Under the pieces are notes generated by a model. It ran no database searches. It was not told the origin of the DNA and was given only the letters and a program-made list of their open reading frames with translations. Shown piece after piece: positions 33,384-45,226 of a DNA stretch of 64,000 bases (the first letter of the stretch is position 1; every line of letters starts with the position of its first letter). The position numbers and the translations under genes are program-made. The DNA lies in the NCBI RefSeq assembly GCF_000003815.2, contig NC_049983.1, positions 12,663,481 to 12,727,480 of the forward strand, in the 5' to 3' direction. The stretch comes from Branchiostoma floridae (lineage: Eukaryota; Chordata; Leptocardii; Amphioxiformes; Branchiostomatidae).

Positions 33384-35243
33384 ATGCTACCCGCCATGTT
33401 CTTCCTCCTGGTGTTTCTCCTGACCAGCGGGGCTGAAGGCAGGAGCCTGACGGACCGTCCGTTCTCAGACAGCCGCGGACGGGTGTATCCTTCAGGTGAG
33501 TTCAGCCCGGCCAGGTGTACCCGCTGCACCTTTATGACGACACAGGTCTCCGCAGGACGTTACACGTACCTTCCCATATGTGTGTGCACCTGCGATCCTG
33601 TTGGCATGTCTTTTCACAGTTAACCGTTTTTATTTTGATATTCGAACGGTACTCGATGTCACGAGTATATATATCTACTTTCTTTGTGTAAAAGTTGGGA
33701 AACAATGGGAAAAGAAGCGGGATAAGCAAGGCCTCTATATGGCATTGCAGCTTTGGTAATTTCGAGAGGTAACGTTACATGTACTAACGTTGTAAGAAAT
33801 TAATCGACTATGAATTCACGAATTCGTCTTTCGGAACGGACGTAAAACGGCGTTCCCGTGTTCGAGGAGGTGCCTTGAGCACGTATGCTGCAGCCTCATT
33901 ACTAAAAAAAATACGGTGCTTACTGGCTGCAAATAAAATACCAGATGTATTTTTGGCGACGCCTCAAGGACTAGCCTAATAGTATAGTGTGCGTCCGTTT
34001 GACAAGAATTCCCAAAATTTCGTCGCCATGGCAATAGTTCTTATTGCAACACTTATCATTATTTTTATTATTATTACAATTATTATTGTTATTATTCCTT
34101 GCAGCAAGGACCACAGTGACAACTATCCCATGGACAACAACCACGCCCCACCTCCCGTGCTGGGCCTACCTAAAGTTCACCTGCCCTGACCTCGACTGTC
34201 AGGGTCATGGTTCCGTACCTCACGACTACGCCAACTGCGTGTGCGGCTTCTGCCTCTGCCCTACAGCGGATAACTACCGGCCTTGGTCATGTGAGAGTCC
34301 TACCACCATCCCGACAACCATACCCACAACCCAAACCACAACCGCCCCCACCACCACAACCACCCCATGGACAACCACGCGACCATGCTGGGCCTACCTA
34401 AAGTTCACCTGCCCTGACCTCGACTGTCAGGGTCATGGTTCCGTACCTCACGACTACGCCAACTGCGTGTGCGGCTTCTGCCTCTGCCCTACAGCGGATA
34501 ACTACCGACCGTGGTCATGTGATCCTCCTACCACCATCCCGACAACCATACCCACAACCCCGGTCCCATTCATCAGCACCACCACACCCCAGACAACCAC
34601 TCCATGGACAACCACGCGACCATGCTGGGCCTACCTAAAGTTCACCTGTCCTAATCTAGACTGTCAGGGTCATGGTTCCGTACCTCACGACTACGCCAAC
34701 TGCGTGTGCGGTTACTGCCAGTGCCCTACAGCGGACAACTACCGGCCTTGGTCATGTGATCCTCCTACCACCATCCCGACAACCATACCCACAACCGTAA
34801 CCACAACTACCCTAGTCCCTCCTACCACCACCACCAGTCACAATTGTTGGCACTACGGCTGGAAGTTTACCTGTGTCCACAAGCCTTGTGTGGACGGGAC
34901 ACCTGACGACTACGCCAACTGTAGATGTGGGGAGTGTCCAAATGGTATTACAAAAAATTGCTACGCTGAAGAATTTTTGAAGTGCCTGTCAACTTATAAA
35001 CTGTGGAGTGTCATGGCCCATGGGACTGGTGAAACATACATTTTTGGACGATTTAGAGGTCTGTAAAGCAAAGCTGACTCAAAATATTGTTTTCCTTTCT
35101 TTACAGGTCACAACTGTTACGCCTGGGACGGCACCATTATCCCTGCACATGGGCCCGTTGATGTGGACGGCGTGACTTGTCAGTGTCGCAACTCCGGATT
35201 CTCGCATTATGCCGACTGTGACCTGGGCGCCATCACTGGCTGA
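33384..35243 (+). CDS. Gene D: secreted Thr-rich protein with four Cys modules (362 aa)
   Basis: Exons 33384-33495, 34105-34944 and 35107-35243 (1089 nt, intact, phase-1 introns). Exon 1: signal peptide MLPAMFFLLVFLLTSGAEG then a short basic stretch, donor CAG/GTGAGT. Exon 2 (280 codons) has three near-identical Cys modules (first Cys at residues 56, 132 and 211; CWAYLKFTCPDLDCQGHG ... YANCVCGFCLCP) and a diverged fourth (residue 285; CWHYGWKFTCVHKPC ... YANCRCGECPN), separated by Thr/Pro linkers such as PTTIPTTIPTT. Exon 3 is the shared C-terminal module (HNCYAWDGTIIPAHGPVDV, ends GAITG-stop). Linkers rich in Thr predict dense O-glycosylation, so a mucin-like secreted protein is inferred. 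The DNA of the first three modules repeats at 228 and 237 bp. Confidence 0.8.
34044..34096 (+). repeat. ATT-rich microsatellite before gene D exon 2
   Basis: An imperfect ATT/TTA run directly upstream of the CCTTGCAG acceptor; it doubles as the AT/T-rich tract of the splice site. Confidence 0.6.
34157..34790 (+). repeat. Intra-exon tandem triplication of Cys module plus linker
   Basis: Three units of 228-237 bp, nearly identical in both the Cys module and the start of the Thr linker. The length difference is a multiple of three, within the linker. Low divergence implies recent expansion or ongoing conversion. Confidence 0.9.
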
Positions 35244-36888
35244 GCGATTGACTCAAGTCATGTTAGAGTTTGCGCAAAGATGACGAATGAAAATTAAATT
35301 CACAAAATTAATCTGAAAGATCTTTTGTCCTTTCTCTTTGGTCTCTTTGTTTTTCAGATTTCGCAAATATTGATAACGACAAAATTCATCATACCTTTCT
35401 AACGACTGAGAACGATTCAGTTAACCAGGTAATGAAATAATGATAAAGAATGACAATGGGCATTTTGACAAACGGTTTGTGTGAGCTTTAAACAACTATC
35501 GCTAGATGTCGTTTCAGTACCATGGCTAGCGTTATATATCTGTTGCCTTCCACGTACGCTGTGCGTTTGAGTGAGTGTGAGTCTGGCTTCAGGAGTTAAC
35601 ACCTTAAAGCCATCTGTAACTTTGAAAGAAACTCAGATCAGGCAAGTCGTCATGTGAAGTGAATTTAAAGTAAGAATTGGCGGAAGTATTGGGTCACGAA
35701 GTTCTATTTGTTTATTGATTCATTTCAGAAAGGTAGTGTTTATTTTCCAAGTGAGGCGAATTCATTGTGTATATCGGATGCAAAGCTGCAATAATTACAA
35801 AAATATTGTTACTTCTCACCAGCTCAACAGTCGGTAAAATCGATTTCGGTTGCTTTACAAAAGCACAACAAACAGCAGGCTGCCGATTTCACGCCTGGTA
35901 CGTCATCCCCGGATCAATCTCGTTATCCGTAAGAAGATTTCAGCGGGCGATGCTTTGAAGTGAACAACTGTTAATCCGCAGTTCTAGTGTATTTCGATTC
36001 CATTCTGCACTGTAGCTATTTTTGTGAGAGATTTTTGCGCGTTTGCTTTCCGGAAGTGGCATATTACAGTGAAAATCATTGGTCTCTAGCTTTCATTTTT
36101 TACTCCTGAATAGAAATACTAACCGTGTAGTACTCCACCCCTCTCATTACCACACGCACTACGCGTGAGAACGCCTCTTTCTTCCGCGGTTTTCCCTAGG
36201 AAGCGGCTTTCCCCAATAAGATTCCAGCTAATCGGCCAGAGGAGTGCGGCTGAGTTTTCCATAAGAAAACCTACTCAGGACTTCAAGGCGATTCCCGACG
36301 ATAAGTAAGAATGGAACACATCCACCCTGTGTTTCTATCTTCCTTCTCTGGGGACAGATGGGCAGCTGTGGTATTGAGACATCTCCAGCGAAGATTACAA
36401 GGCGGTGTCCTGTCAGATGTGATTGTGGTTGTTCAGTTGGTGGAAGGGCCATCAGCAGCTGGTGTTCCCCCGTCCACAGTTGCGCACCGCCCGGATGTTT
36501 ATGTTGGATGGGGGAGGAGGGCGGTACTGGAGAGAACAAGGCGCTACCGCCGTTAACAGCAAAGAAAATCACAGTGAACGGTGAATTAATAGATGAGGGC
36601 GCCGCAAGTTCATAGTGCTTCCTGGTGGAGGGACGGAACACGGCAGGGATAACTTCCGATAAAGTGAGAAAGATCCGGAAAGGGATGAAGACAAGAAGAA
36701 CGAAAACATTTTCATGTGCATGAATCAAGAGTGGTGATTGTTTGTACATCAAAGCATGTGAAACTCTTCTGTGTTGACCTACTTTTTCATTCACTTTTTT
36801 TCACTTACAAATTGATTACCCGTATAACCAACCACTGAACGAGTGCGTCATTTGTACAAGCGTTGAAATCTTTTTATACTGGAAGATA
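35244..36888. other. Intergenic between gene D and PDZRN locus
   Basis: No gene supported. A long minus-strand frame at 36228-36794 has low-complexity composition, no splice context and no recognisable domain, so it is left out. Confidence 0.45.
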
Positions 36889-37031
36889 CTGTAAATGCAG
36901 AAATGTTCGCGGTGGATTAATATTCGCGGTTTTCGCGGCGACCACTTCACCGCGAACTTAAATCCACCGCGAAAAGTCATTTCTCCCGCTACCGCGAAAT
37001 TAAATCCCCGCGAACTTTAATGCATTTACAG
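36889..37031. mobile_element. CTGTAAATGCA-family element, complete copy 3
   Basis: 143 bp with inverted ends CTGTAAATGCA and TGCATTTACAG, flanked on both sides by TA (36887-36888, 37032-37033). It is internally palindromic with CGCGGTGGATTAATATTCGC and its complement, so it could form a hairpin. Same family as 21382-21497 and 22456-22530. Confidence 0.85.
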
Positions 37032-37033
37032 TA

Positions 37034-39378
37034 TTACCGCCCGAATACATTGCACATCTAAATCATATGGAGAACTGTAGAGAGGACCCGGGTACCCTCA
37101 AAAACTCCCCTTGCGGATGTTGACGGCACTTCACCTAACAGTTTCGTTGCTGTTGTACCTGTCGGTCTAACTTTGACGACAAGTTATTGGCCCTATTTGG
37201 CCAATTTTACCATTTTTTTTTTACTAATTTTAGTAAGCAAAGAAGTCCCCTTCCTAAATTCGTGTAAAACTAATTCGCAAAATGTTTCAAAATATGATAT
37301 CAAATTTTGTCAAAAGATGGTATCCGCTGGGTATGAAACAGCATATTTCTTCACGGCCTGCTATTACGGCTCATGCAGTCATGGCGGAAAAGGCAGTGTC
37401 TACGTATGAAATCCTCAAATATATGTTAAGTTAGTCCTAGTAGTAGGGAGGGGAAAATAGCATTGAGGAATGAATCATAATATCCAAACCTAATACATGT
37501 ATATAGCTCGCGAGTCTCTTCGCCCGCTTGGTCTTACGAAAATAGAGACTCCTGCTACAAGCGTAAGAGCACGAAGAGACTCGGCAGATATGATAGGCCA
37601 GGATACCAGACCAGAAAATTCCTCTGCTCCAGCTCCCGACATCTGCTTGACGATTACCCATGCATATCCCGTAGGTGTTGTTACTATGCCCGGTACGTTG
37701 TCAGTGGTACCTCTGGGCGGCACGAGTGACAAGTCTGTGTGAAACTGGCCCGGGGAGACAGGGCGTCTGGTTCCCAATTTCACGCTCCAGCCCCGTAGGC
37801 AGGGGAAAAGGTGTGAATTTTGGCGCCAATTCTGCTCGATTGCCGACGCAGACAAAACTTGTCTTGCAATAAACAACCCAGTGTTAATTGGTGTTTTTCT
37901 TTCAANNNNNNNNNNNNNNNNNNNNNNNNNNNNNNNNNNNNNNNNNNNNNNNNNNNNNNNNNNNNNNNNNNNNNNNNNNNNNNNNNNNNNNNNNNNNNNN
38001 NNNNNGATAAACATCAGTAACTCCATGTTGCTCGTTGATATTATTGTCTGAATACGTTTTCAGATGAAAGAATTGGAGAAAATCGTTATGTTTGATCAAA
38101 ACTACACAACAAAAGGAAAAGGAAATAGAAAGTTTAGAAACGATAATCCATCACAACAGAAGAAAATATGTATTTTCAGACGAATGTTCTTTTCGCTTGC
38201 AACAGTCTTCTCAAAAGGTGCAAACTTCACTTATCTGTGACTTTTGAACTATAAAAATAGGCGCGTAAGAAAAAATATATAGCACAGTTTGTTTACAAAA
38301 CAATCCAGAATCATACAATACAATACAATACAATACAATACAATTGATATTAGGAAATGGGCAAGAAATGAAACGTTAGAAAGAACAATCGGAGAAAAGG
38401 AGACTTGTCACTGACCTGGCCCCATGTCTTGTCTCCGTCCCTGACATTCGCACTTGTCTAATGTAGAGTCAATAAACGAAACAATTGTCACAGACACAAC
38501 AGTTAGACATTCAGTTTACATGTGATCTGTGGTGTTGACAAGTGTGCCAAGTCCTCTTGCGTCAAGAAGTCATCTGAATACGTCACTTGCTACGTAGACA
38601 AGTCTCAACTTTATAAACAATGACTCCGATTTTAAATCTACCATCTCAACTCATCGACTGTGAGCCTTACGCCTTTTGGAATTGATTAAGAGTTCATCTC
38701 GGTCAAAACCCAAGAGTTACGCGCAACTCCTTGAGCCCTGTGTGAGAGCCAGACTACGTGTTGTGGTCATCAGCTGCTTCTAATTTTACTGGCGTGCCTT
38801 TTTTGCAGCCAAGCCAAATAGGAACAGGCGTTTGGGCTCAAAATACTAGAGGGAAATGTGACGGCGTTTTGTTTTTCCTATAAAAACAACGTTTCCAAAA
38901 TTGACCTTTACACTGTCAGTCATATCTACATCCGTGCAAAATAAATAAATTTGTGTAGCTACTGTTCTGTCCTCTTCTGTAAAGAAAAACGAAAGAGAGG
39001 CAATTTGTGTAGGACACTTGGGTCAAGACAGTGCACATTTTTTTGTCCAAAGGACCCATCTGTCTGTGTGTGTATTCTGTCAAATTGTGACAGGCGCAAT
39101 TAGTGGTTCACACCTATTTTCCCTGTGATGGAAACGACGAAGCCAGTTTCCCATGGCTTGTCGCGCATACGAAAACCTTCAAAGTCCCCGCCTGCCGGAA
39201 GTTCCCATCACCACGACTTCCCATCTTATCAACCCTACAAGTTCAACTGAGTGGAATCTTCCACCACCATTGCAGGGCAATGTTGTTACAGATATGGAAT
39301 AGACCATGATGTTTGGAGGGGTGGAGAATAACTTTTGGCTTGATAGCCAATAGGGAGGAGACAGGAGACGTCCCTGCC
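37034..39378. other. Intergenic upstream of PDZRN
   Basis: Contains a 100-N gap (37906-38005), an ATACA pentanucleotide microsatellite at about 38313-38345 and no supported gene. The open frames near 37490-37870 run into the gap and show no recognisable domain. Confidence 0.45.
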
Positions 39379-39964
39379 TGTGTGGATTTGCCCTGGCGGA
39401 GCTTCAAAGGGTCTAGCCGGCGGGGTGCGCGAGCTGAGCCGGGCCTGGGGCGATTTTATTTCCATTCCTGTGTTTTCCTAGGCCGAACAAGGAACTGGGT
39501 TCGCGTCTTTCCAAGCTGAACGTCTCACACGCGCAGTTTTGGGTCTCAGAATTTCGTCGGATTGCCGCGGACCTATCGAGGGATTGTGTGAGTGATCTTG
39601 GCGACGATCCCGCAGCTTTCACCCCGTCTGTGCGGCAGATTGTGGTGCTAGGGGTCAGGCCAGACGGCCCGTGACTGAGACCGTGGATCCGCTAGCTGTC
39701 CTGGGGATCAGCCCTCTCTTTACTCTCGGCTCTGGCCCAGACCAGCCCTGTAAACACAGTGCAGTCAGCATTTCGGAGTTTATCAGGAAGTTTGGGGCTC
39801 ATTGATTAGTGTGAGCAACAGGTCAGTGCTGAGCCACAGTATTATCGAGGACGGGCCTACTATAAACTAGGACTGTGTGTTTTGGAGGACGCTTACCGGC
39901 TCTTTCTGATTGTACTGTCCTGACGATGTTTGCCGTATACTAACGTGGAGATAGGAGTTTCGGC
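39379..39964 (+). promoter_or_regulatory. Probable PDZRN 5' UTR / CpG-rich promoter region
   Basis: GC- and CpG-rich compared with the AT-rich neighbourhood, directly before the RING exon, with no TATA box that I can see. It also contains short upstream ATGs. Transcription start not placed. Confidence 0.45.
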
Positions 39965-40693
39965 ATGGGGATTGATGCCCGTCGCTTTTCAGGGCCTGTG
40001 TCGCCCGACTTGCTGTGTTCTCTGTGTGGAGGAGTTTTGCAGGACCCGCTAGCTACACCGTGCGGACATGTCTTCTGTGCGGGGTGCGTGCTGCCCTGGG
40101 TGGAACTACGCGCCTGTTGCCCGTTCCTCGGGGGAGAGAATGTGGCGTGCGGCGCGACCATCCCGTCTGTTCGGGACCTGCACCACGTCCTCCCCCTTCG
40201 CAGCCTGGTCCTCTCCCTCCCCGTGCTGTGCGACCACGACGGGCGGGGCTGCGAGACGGTGGTGCCGCTGAGGGAACTTGGATCGCACCTTGACCGATGT
40301 GACTACACCCCCGTGCCCTGCCGTAACCCCGGCTGCAGGGAGATGGTCAACTGCAAGGATCACGACCAACACCAGCGCGAGCTGTGCCCCTTCCGACCCG
40401 CAGGAGTCTGCCAACAAGGATGTGGCCTTACCCTCACCCACAAAGACGCTTCGTCTACAGAACACGACTGTATCAAAGCCTTACAAAATCTGGTCTCCTC
40501 CCTGCAGCTAAAGCTCTCCAGGGCCGATCAGGACGACAAGAAACGTGCTGTTCGATTCTCCAAGCGAGAGAAAGCCTTGCTGGCCCAGATCGCCACTCTC
40601 CAGAGCGAGATCCACATGCAAGCCCTGAGATTTCAGAAGAAAATCACGGACTACAGGGCACAGATCGACTACTTTACCAGAAGGAATTGGCAG
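39965..40693 (+). CDS. PDZRN3: PDZRN3/4-type E3 ligase, exon 1 (RING, TRAF zinc fingers, coiled coil)
   Basis: 243 codons to a GTATGT donor, phase 0. RING finger at residues 18-62 (C18, C21, C33, H35, C38, C41, C51/52, C62; core CGHVFCAGCVLPW). Next come TRAF-type zinc fingers at about 88-168 (CDHDGRGC, HLDRCDYTPVPCRNPGC, CPFRPAGVCQQGC) and a coiled coil at about 171-240 (REKALLAQIATLQSE, FQKKITDYRAQIDYF). Order and sequence match vertebrate PDZRN3/PDZRN4 (LNX3/LNX4), RING E3 ubiquitin ligases. PDZRN3 is known to act on MuSK at the synapse and in Wnt signalling. Continuation into PDZ exons at 42553 and 45125 confirms it. The last RING pair is spaced C-P-x8-C rather than C-P-x2-C. I cannot decide between PDZRN3 and PDZRN4; a single pre-duplication orthologue is likely. 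Confidence 0.95.
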
Positions 40694-42552
40694 GTATGTC
40701 AATGAATGGGGTGGGGGGCTGAAACAATAGTATCTATTGTTTTGTGCTACCCTGTCATTTACACAGGTCCCAAGGTGAGGTCGTGACCCGTCACCTGGTG
40801 GCCTGTTGTTGTATGGCCACAGAGCGTGTGCGCCAGTTGTTGGCCATTTAAATCCTTTTGTTGTAATGTTCACAAAACACATAGCCTGGGGAATAAAGCG
40901 TGTATTTCTTTATTTCAGAATGCTCTTTAACATCTCCATAAAAACACACACATCTGAAGTGTAACATTAGGCCAGTTGTCATTTATCTAGTTGCCTTCCC
41001 TTATCAGAGGTGAGATATCTGCATTGCCTAGGGCTGGTATCTTGTTGATAGGACATTTATGTAGTTTCCCACTTTAAATGCCCCACGCAACGTTGTTTAT
41101 CTCGGTAACTCGCTGTAAATATTTGCAAACTCTGCAAACAATTCTTTTCTTGACCAGCTTTCTCAGAAAGCACAAATGATTTTCAAAACAGTGGAAAATG
41201 CCGACTTCAGAATCTTTCCAAAAGAAGGTGCATGGGTGTTTGGTTGGTACTTCCTGTTCTGAGGGGGTAGACATGCCCTCTAAACAGGGGGTGTTGTTTT
41301 AGGTTTCAATCCCAGACTTCAAAGATACCTGCCCCCTTTTTACTTGCCTCCCACTGTTGACAAAGATCCAATTAATTCTGTTACTCCAATGAGGACAAGG
41401 TTTACATAGGAAATTTCATAACAGAACACAACAAGCACAACTGCCCTGCCCTTTAGTTCAAGGTACCCCACTGTGGGTTAGACAAACAGATGAAAGTTTT
41501 CTGGCATACATGGGGGGTTCATGAGCAAGCCTCCTTTCTTTCGTTTACCTATTTTACACATGAGTGTAATCTGTTATGAACAAACTAGATAATTTTTAGA
41601 CGGTTGAAGACGGTAAAAACTTTACGGTGATTTCTGTTTTCATGTCAGCTTTTTTTTGTCTGCTGTAGTTCAGGTTGCCTTTCAAACTAGATCCCCCCTG
41701 CAAAGCGGAAAATGCCAGCCATGTGACATGTCTCTCTCTGGACCAAACATGTCACATTCACTGTCTGGCTTTGTCATGTTCATCCAGGGGTTTTCAAACT
41801 TTTTTTTTTCAATCCACAAAATTTGCCCAATTGGTTGCACCAAAAATCCAGGCACATGTCATCCCCTAAATGCTCATATGTTGGCACATGTACTAACAGA
41901 ATGTGGTCTGTCACTACCACAGAATGCCTATTTTTGTGCTTCCATGCTCCATTAGTTCTCTAGGTTTGTTAGAAAATCTCACTGACCCTGGTTGCGTGTA
42001 TGTAGAGAACTACTTTTGAACATCTGTTGATATGTCTGCAGCTGTTAGGTGTTCAGGGACAAAGCCTGTCCCACTGTGCTTCTCTGTCCCAAGCTCACTT
42101 GGCTCCAATAGTTTGTTAGTACACATGATTCCGAGTGTCCGACATTCCTTATTGAGTTTCGCAAGCATCTTGGTAAGTTTCGAAATGTGGGGGGACAATT
42201 ACTGGCAAGAAACTATTGCAATTTCGACGGAAAGCATGGACACTTTTAATGCCATCCTTTGAAGTCATTAGTGGGATGAATTCTACTGTCAATCTTTAGA
42301 TAATCAGATTATTTTTAGGAGTCTGCTATGCTATTTCTGTCATTACAACTATTGATGGACCTTTAAGTTATAGACTCCTTGCTGGCACCTGTGGTAACCA
42401 ATAACCTATGATGCACACCACTTGACACCCCACATGCACTCTAAGCAGCACAATAATCACAAGTACATTATTACTTATGATATGTTATGGAGGTTGTCAT
42501 TAAGTTTTTGCTGTTTAAGATTGTTTTATGAATTTTTGTTGTGTTTTCGTAG
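40694..42552. other. PDZRN intron 1
   Basis: 1.86-kb intron. No further exon or repeat I can identify. Confidence 0.7.
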
Positions 42553-42633
42553 CCTGGAGAGGAACAACGACTTACAGTGATCCTGGAGCGAGTGGAAGGC
42601 ATGCTGGGATTTAACATCATGGGAGGAAATGTG
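42553..42633 (+). CDS. PDZRN3: PDZRN exon 2, start of first PDZ domain
   Basis: 27 codons between a TTTCGTAG acceptor and GTAGGT donor, phase 0 at both ends, continuing the frame of exon 1. It reads PGEEQRLTVILERVEG then MLGFNIMGGNV: the first beta strand and the carboxylate-binding loop (LGFN, variant of GLGF) of PDZ1. Confidence 0.93.
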
Positions 42634-45124
42634 GTAGGTGTGCAGGAGTGATGCCTGGAAAAGGGTATATGAACTCAACAAAAATGAGATCCTAGTGTTG
42701 TATCTTACCAGTTTGTGGTCTCATATATTATGGTGTACTTCAAACCTTAAAGTAATGATTCCACAAGTGTATCTTAGTCTGAACTACCAATCTCTTGGAA
42801 TGATGAAGGCTATTTAAAACAGCAAATCAGGTGTAATAGACACAGCTGATTTTTGTCTTTAGATGAATATGTTTAAATCCTCTGTGATGTTTCCATAGCA
42901 AGGAGGTCAGGGGGTGACAGTGGCTGTGTTAAGTAATTACTACTGGGAGTGATCATTCCTTCATCATGCAAATCACCTCCCATTTTCCCCCTCTTCATCT
43001 GGCTGAAGTCTATTTCCTTTTCAATGTACCGAGAAGAATAGGCCACATTTCCACTATTACCATTTCATTCAATTAGAATTAGCTGTATTGAAGCCCAATT
43101 TCATCATGCTGTGAATGGGTGATGTCACAAAAGACCTGGCTGGATAATTGTTTTCATGGTCTCTTCTATAATCAATTGTGTTAGATTGTCTGGTTTGTAG
43201 TGGTATTCTTATAAAAAGCTACCATTTTGATAAAACTTGAGGTTTGAAACAGTAAGTAAGGAATGAAATTCTTCTTGGACAGTGCTTTGTACAAATTGTC
43301 TGCCTTTGTGAAAATCTGACCGAACAAAGAAAGGATTTATAGTCAGAAGCTCTTTTTGTGCTACCTCCAAAGAACACCTTTGTCTTGCTCCATTTAAATC
43401 TGAAGTGTTTTTTGGAGTTGTAAGCTGTGGGTATGTATACAGGACACTCTTCGTTTTTCATGGGACGAATACAATGGCTCCATAATTGGGCCACTAACAT
43501 AAAAGTGGCAGGAAAGTTTGGAAAAATAAATGTTTTTTTTTTACTAAAGGAAATAATGTCATGCATTGGTTTTATTTTTCTAAATAATGTGTGTAGTTCA
43601 GAGTATGTAGGTCATTTTTTTTTCGCAGGTTGCAAGTTTGGGTCTTCTAGAACACTCCACATGCTGAACCTTTCTGTGAAAACATAAACTGTCTTCAAAA
43701 AAGCTCACTTACTTTACAACAACTGGAGCAAGGATGTCTTTGTATAATAGAAACAAACCATTTCTGGTGGAAACACTTGACATACTTTTGAGAATCATAT
43801 TGTATGTAGGTAAAGAGACAAATTCATCATTTTGCACTATACTACAACGCACTAGTCAAGAGGTAGCCTGAGTATCATCCGTATTCTACCGGGGCTCCTT
43901 ACACTCGCTACCCCTATTTTTTTAGGGAAGTGAGTGTAGGGAACCCCGGTAGAAATAGGATGGTACCCAGGCTAGTCAAGAGGTATTTGATAGGAAAGCT
44001 GTTGTTTCCTTTGGAGAAAAGTGTGCAACAGGAGACTACGAGGGAAATGCTTGTCTCTCAAACTTGAGAAAACATCTCAACTGTACGGACTATGAAAGTA
44101 AAAAAGGAAGGAAGTCATGTCATACTTGGTATGTGGCATTTCCCCTACTGGGCATGGAGTAACAATAACTCCTGAAACACCACTGCAAACTTGAATTTCC
44201 CCCAATGCCTTCCATCCAAACAGCCAGAGGAGATCTAATAATTTGTAAAAACTGAAGCACTTTGATTATCTACCCTTCCATCAGCAGAAGGTAGATCTTG
44301 GACTAATATTTTTTTGTCCAAAAAGTTTATTATGGCTACATAGTGACTACAGGTAGTCTTGGCAGCAGTGCAAAAACTCCAACCTTAGGTGAAGTGGGTA
44401 ATCAGCTGAAATGACTCCGTCCTTCTAAGTGGACTTAAGTGACTCTTACAAGGTCAAAGTCAAATATTGCTGCTCAATTTTTCATACTCCAATGCCAAAT
44501 CCAAGCAATACGTGTTCAAGGGTGGGTAGTGGGAGCTTGCACTACTACCAGTTTAAAACTTTTATTTAGTCTGGAGCTTAAACAAAAAATACAGTCCTGG
44601 TTGAGTAGGCATTTGGTATGATGGCACCTTAGCAACCATGTTTACTGGTAGTTCCCATTTACAATAAGTATAACTTAGTTATCTTTGCTTTCAATGTGTA
44701 GTTCACTATTGAATGCTAATTAGAGTACAATAACCTAGAAACTGATAGTAATACACTGTATCTTATATTGCTGTTTATATACTTTTCAAATGGAGTTTGG
44801 GTTAGCTGGTGAATGGTCCTTTGACAACGATACAAAGTTTCCAGTAAATATTGCAGTTATCATATACCTCAAACTGGAAAAATACAGCAATAAACTCATG
44901 AAATGTTAAACCTACTACTGGTAGCAGAATCAAGCTCTTATTTTATCATTAGTCTCTGTCAGATAATTGATTGGATATCATTTATGATGCAGTAAGGAGA
45001 AATCTATCAATACTATATTTATGAAATACTACTTTGCCCCTCCCCTCTAGAATTGTAGGATGAGATCATGTTCTACTGCAGTGTTATGGTCTGTTCTAGT
45101 AAGCTAACTGTTTCTTCCTTACAG
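42634..45124. other. PDZRN intron 2
   Basis: 2.5-kb intron containing the hairpin element at 43864-43974; otherwise no feature seen. Confidence 0.7.
43864..43974. mobile_element. 111-bp hairpin element with 9-bp target duplication
   Basis: Almost entirely an inverted repeat: the left arm TAGCCTGAGTATCATCCGTA and CTACCGGGGCTCCTTACACT is complemented by the right arm ending GGTACCCAGGCTA, around a short T-rich loop. Flanked by GTCAAGAGG on both sides (43855-43863, 43975-43983); the flanking identity extends to 14 bp if the terminal TA is not counted as element. A 9-bp duplication fits Mutator-like elements. Confidence 0.8.
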
Positions 45125-45226
45125 GGAGATGGGATTTCTTCGGAGGGCATCTACGTGTCACGAATCGTGGAGAAGGGTCCGGCAGACGAGCAGGGGAAGC
45201 TGCGAATCCATGATCGCATCATGCAG
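45125..45226 (+). CDS. PDZRN3: PDZRN exon 3, middle of first PDZ domain
   Basis: 34 codons after TTCCTTACAG, ending at a GTATGT donor, phase 0. [20 protein letters not shown] then [13 protein letters not shown] matches the central strands and helix of PDZ1 in PDZRN proteins. The next exon should begin with a V-N-G motif; I do not find it before the window ends. Confidence 0.93.

Noticed and set aside
34207..34638. Pro/Thr-rich short frames within gene D exon 2
   Set aside because: Alternate-frame shadows of the repeated Cys modules and linkers.
36228..36794. 188-codon minus-strand frame
   Set aside because: Low-complexity composition, no recognisable domain, no splice context and competing frames on the other strand.
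37490..38026. Frames running into the N gap at 37906
   Set aside because: Length is inflated by N; the readable part shows no domain or splice pattern.
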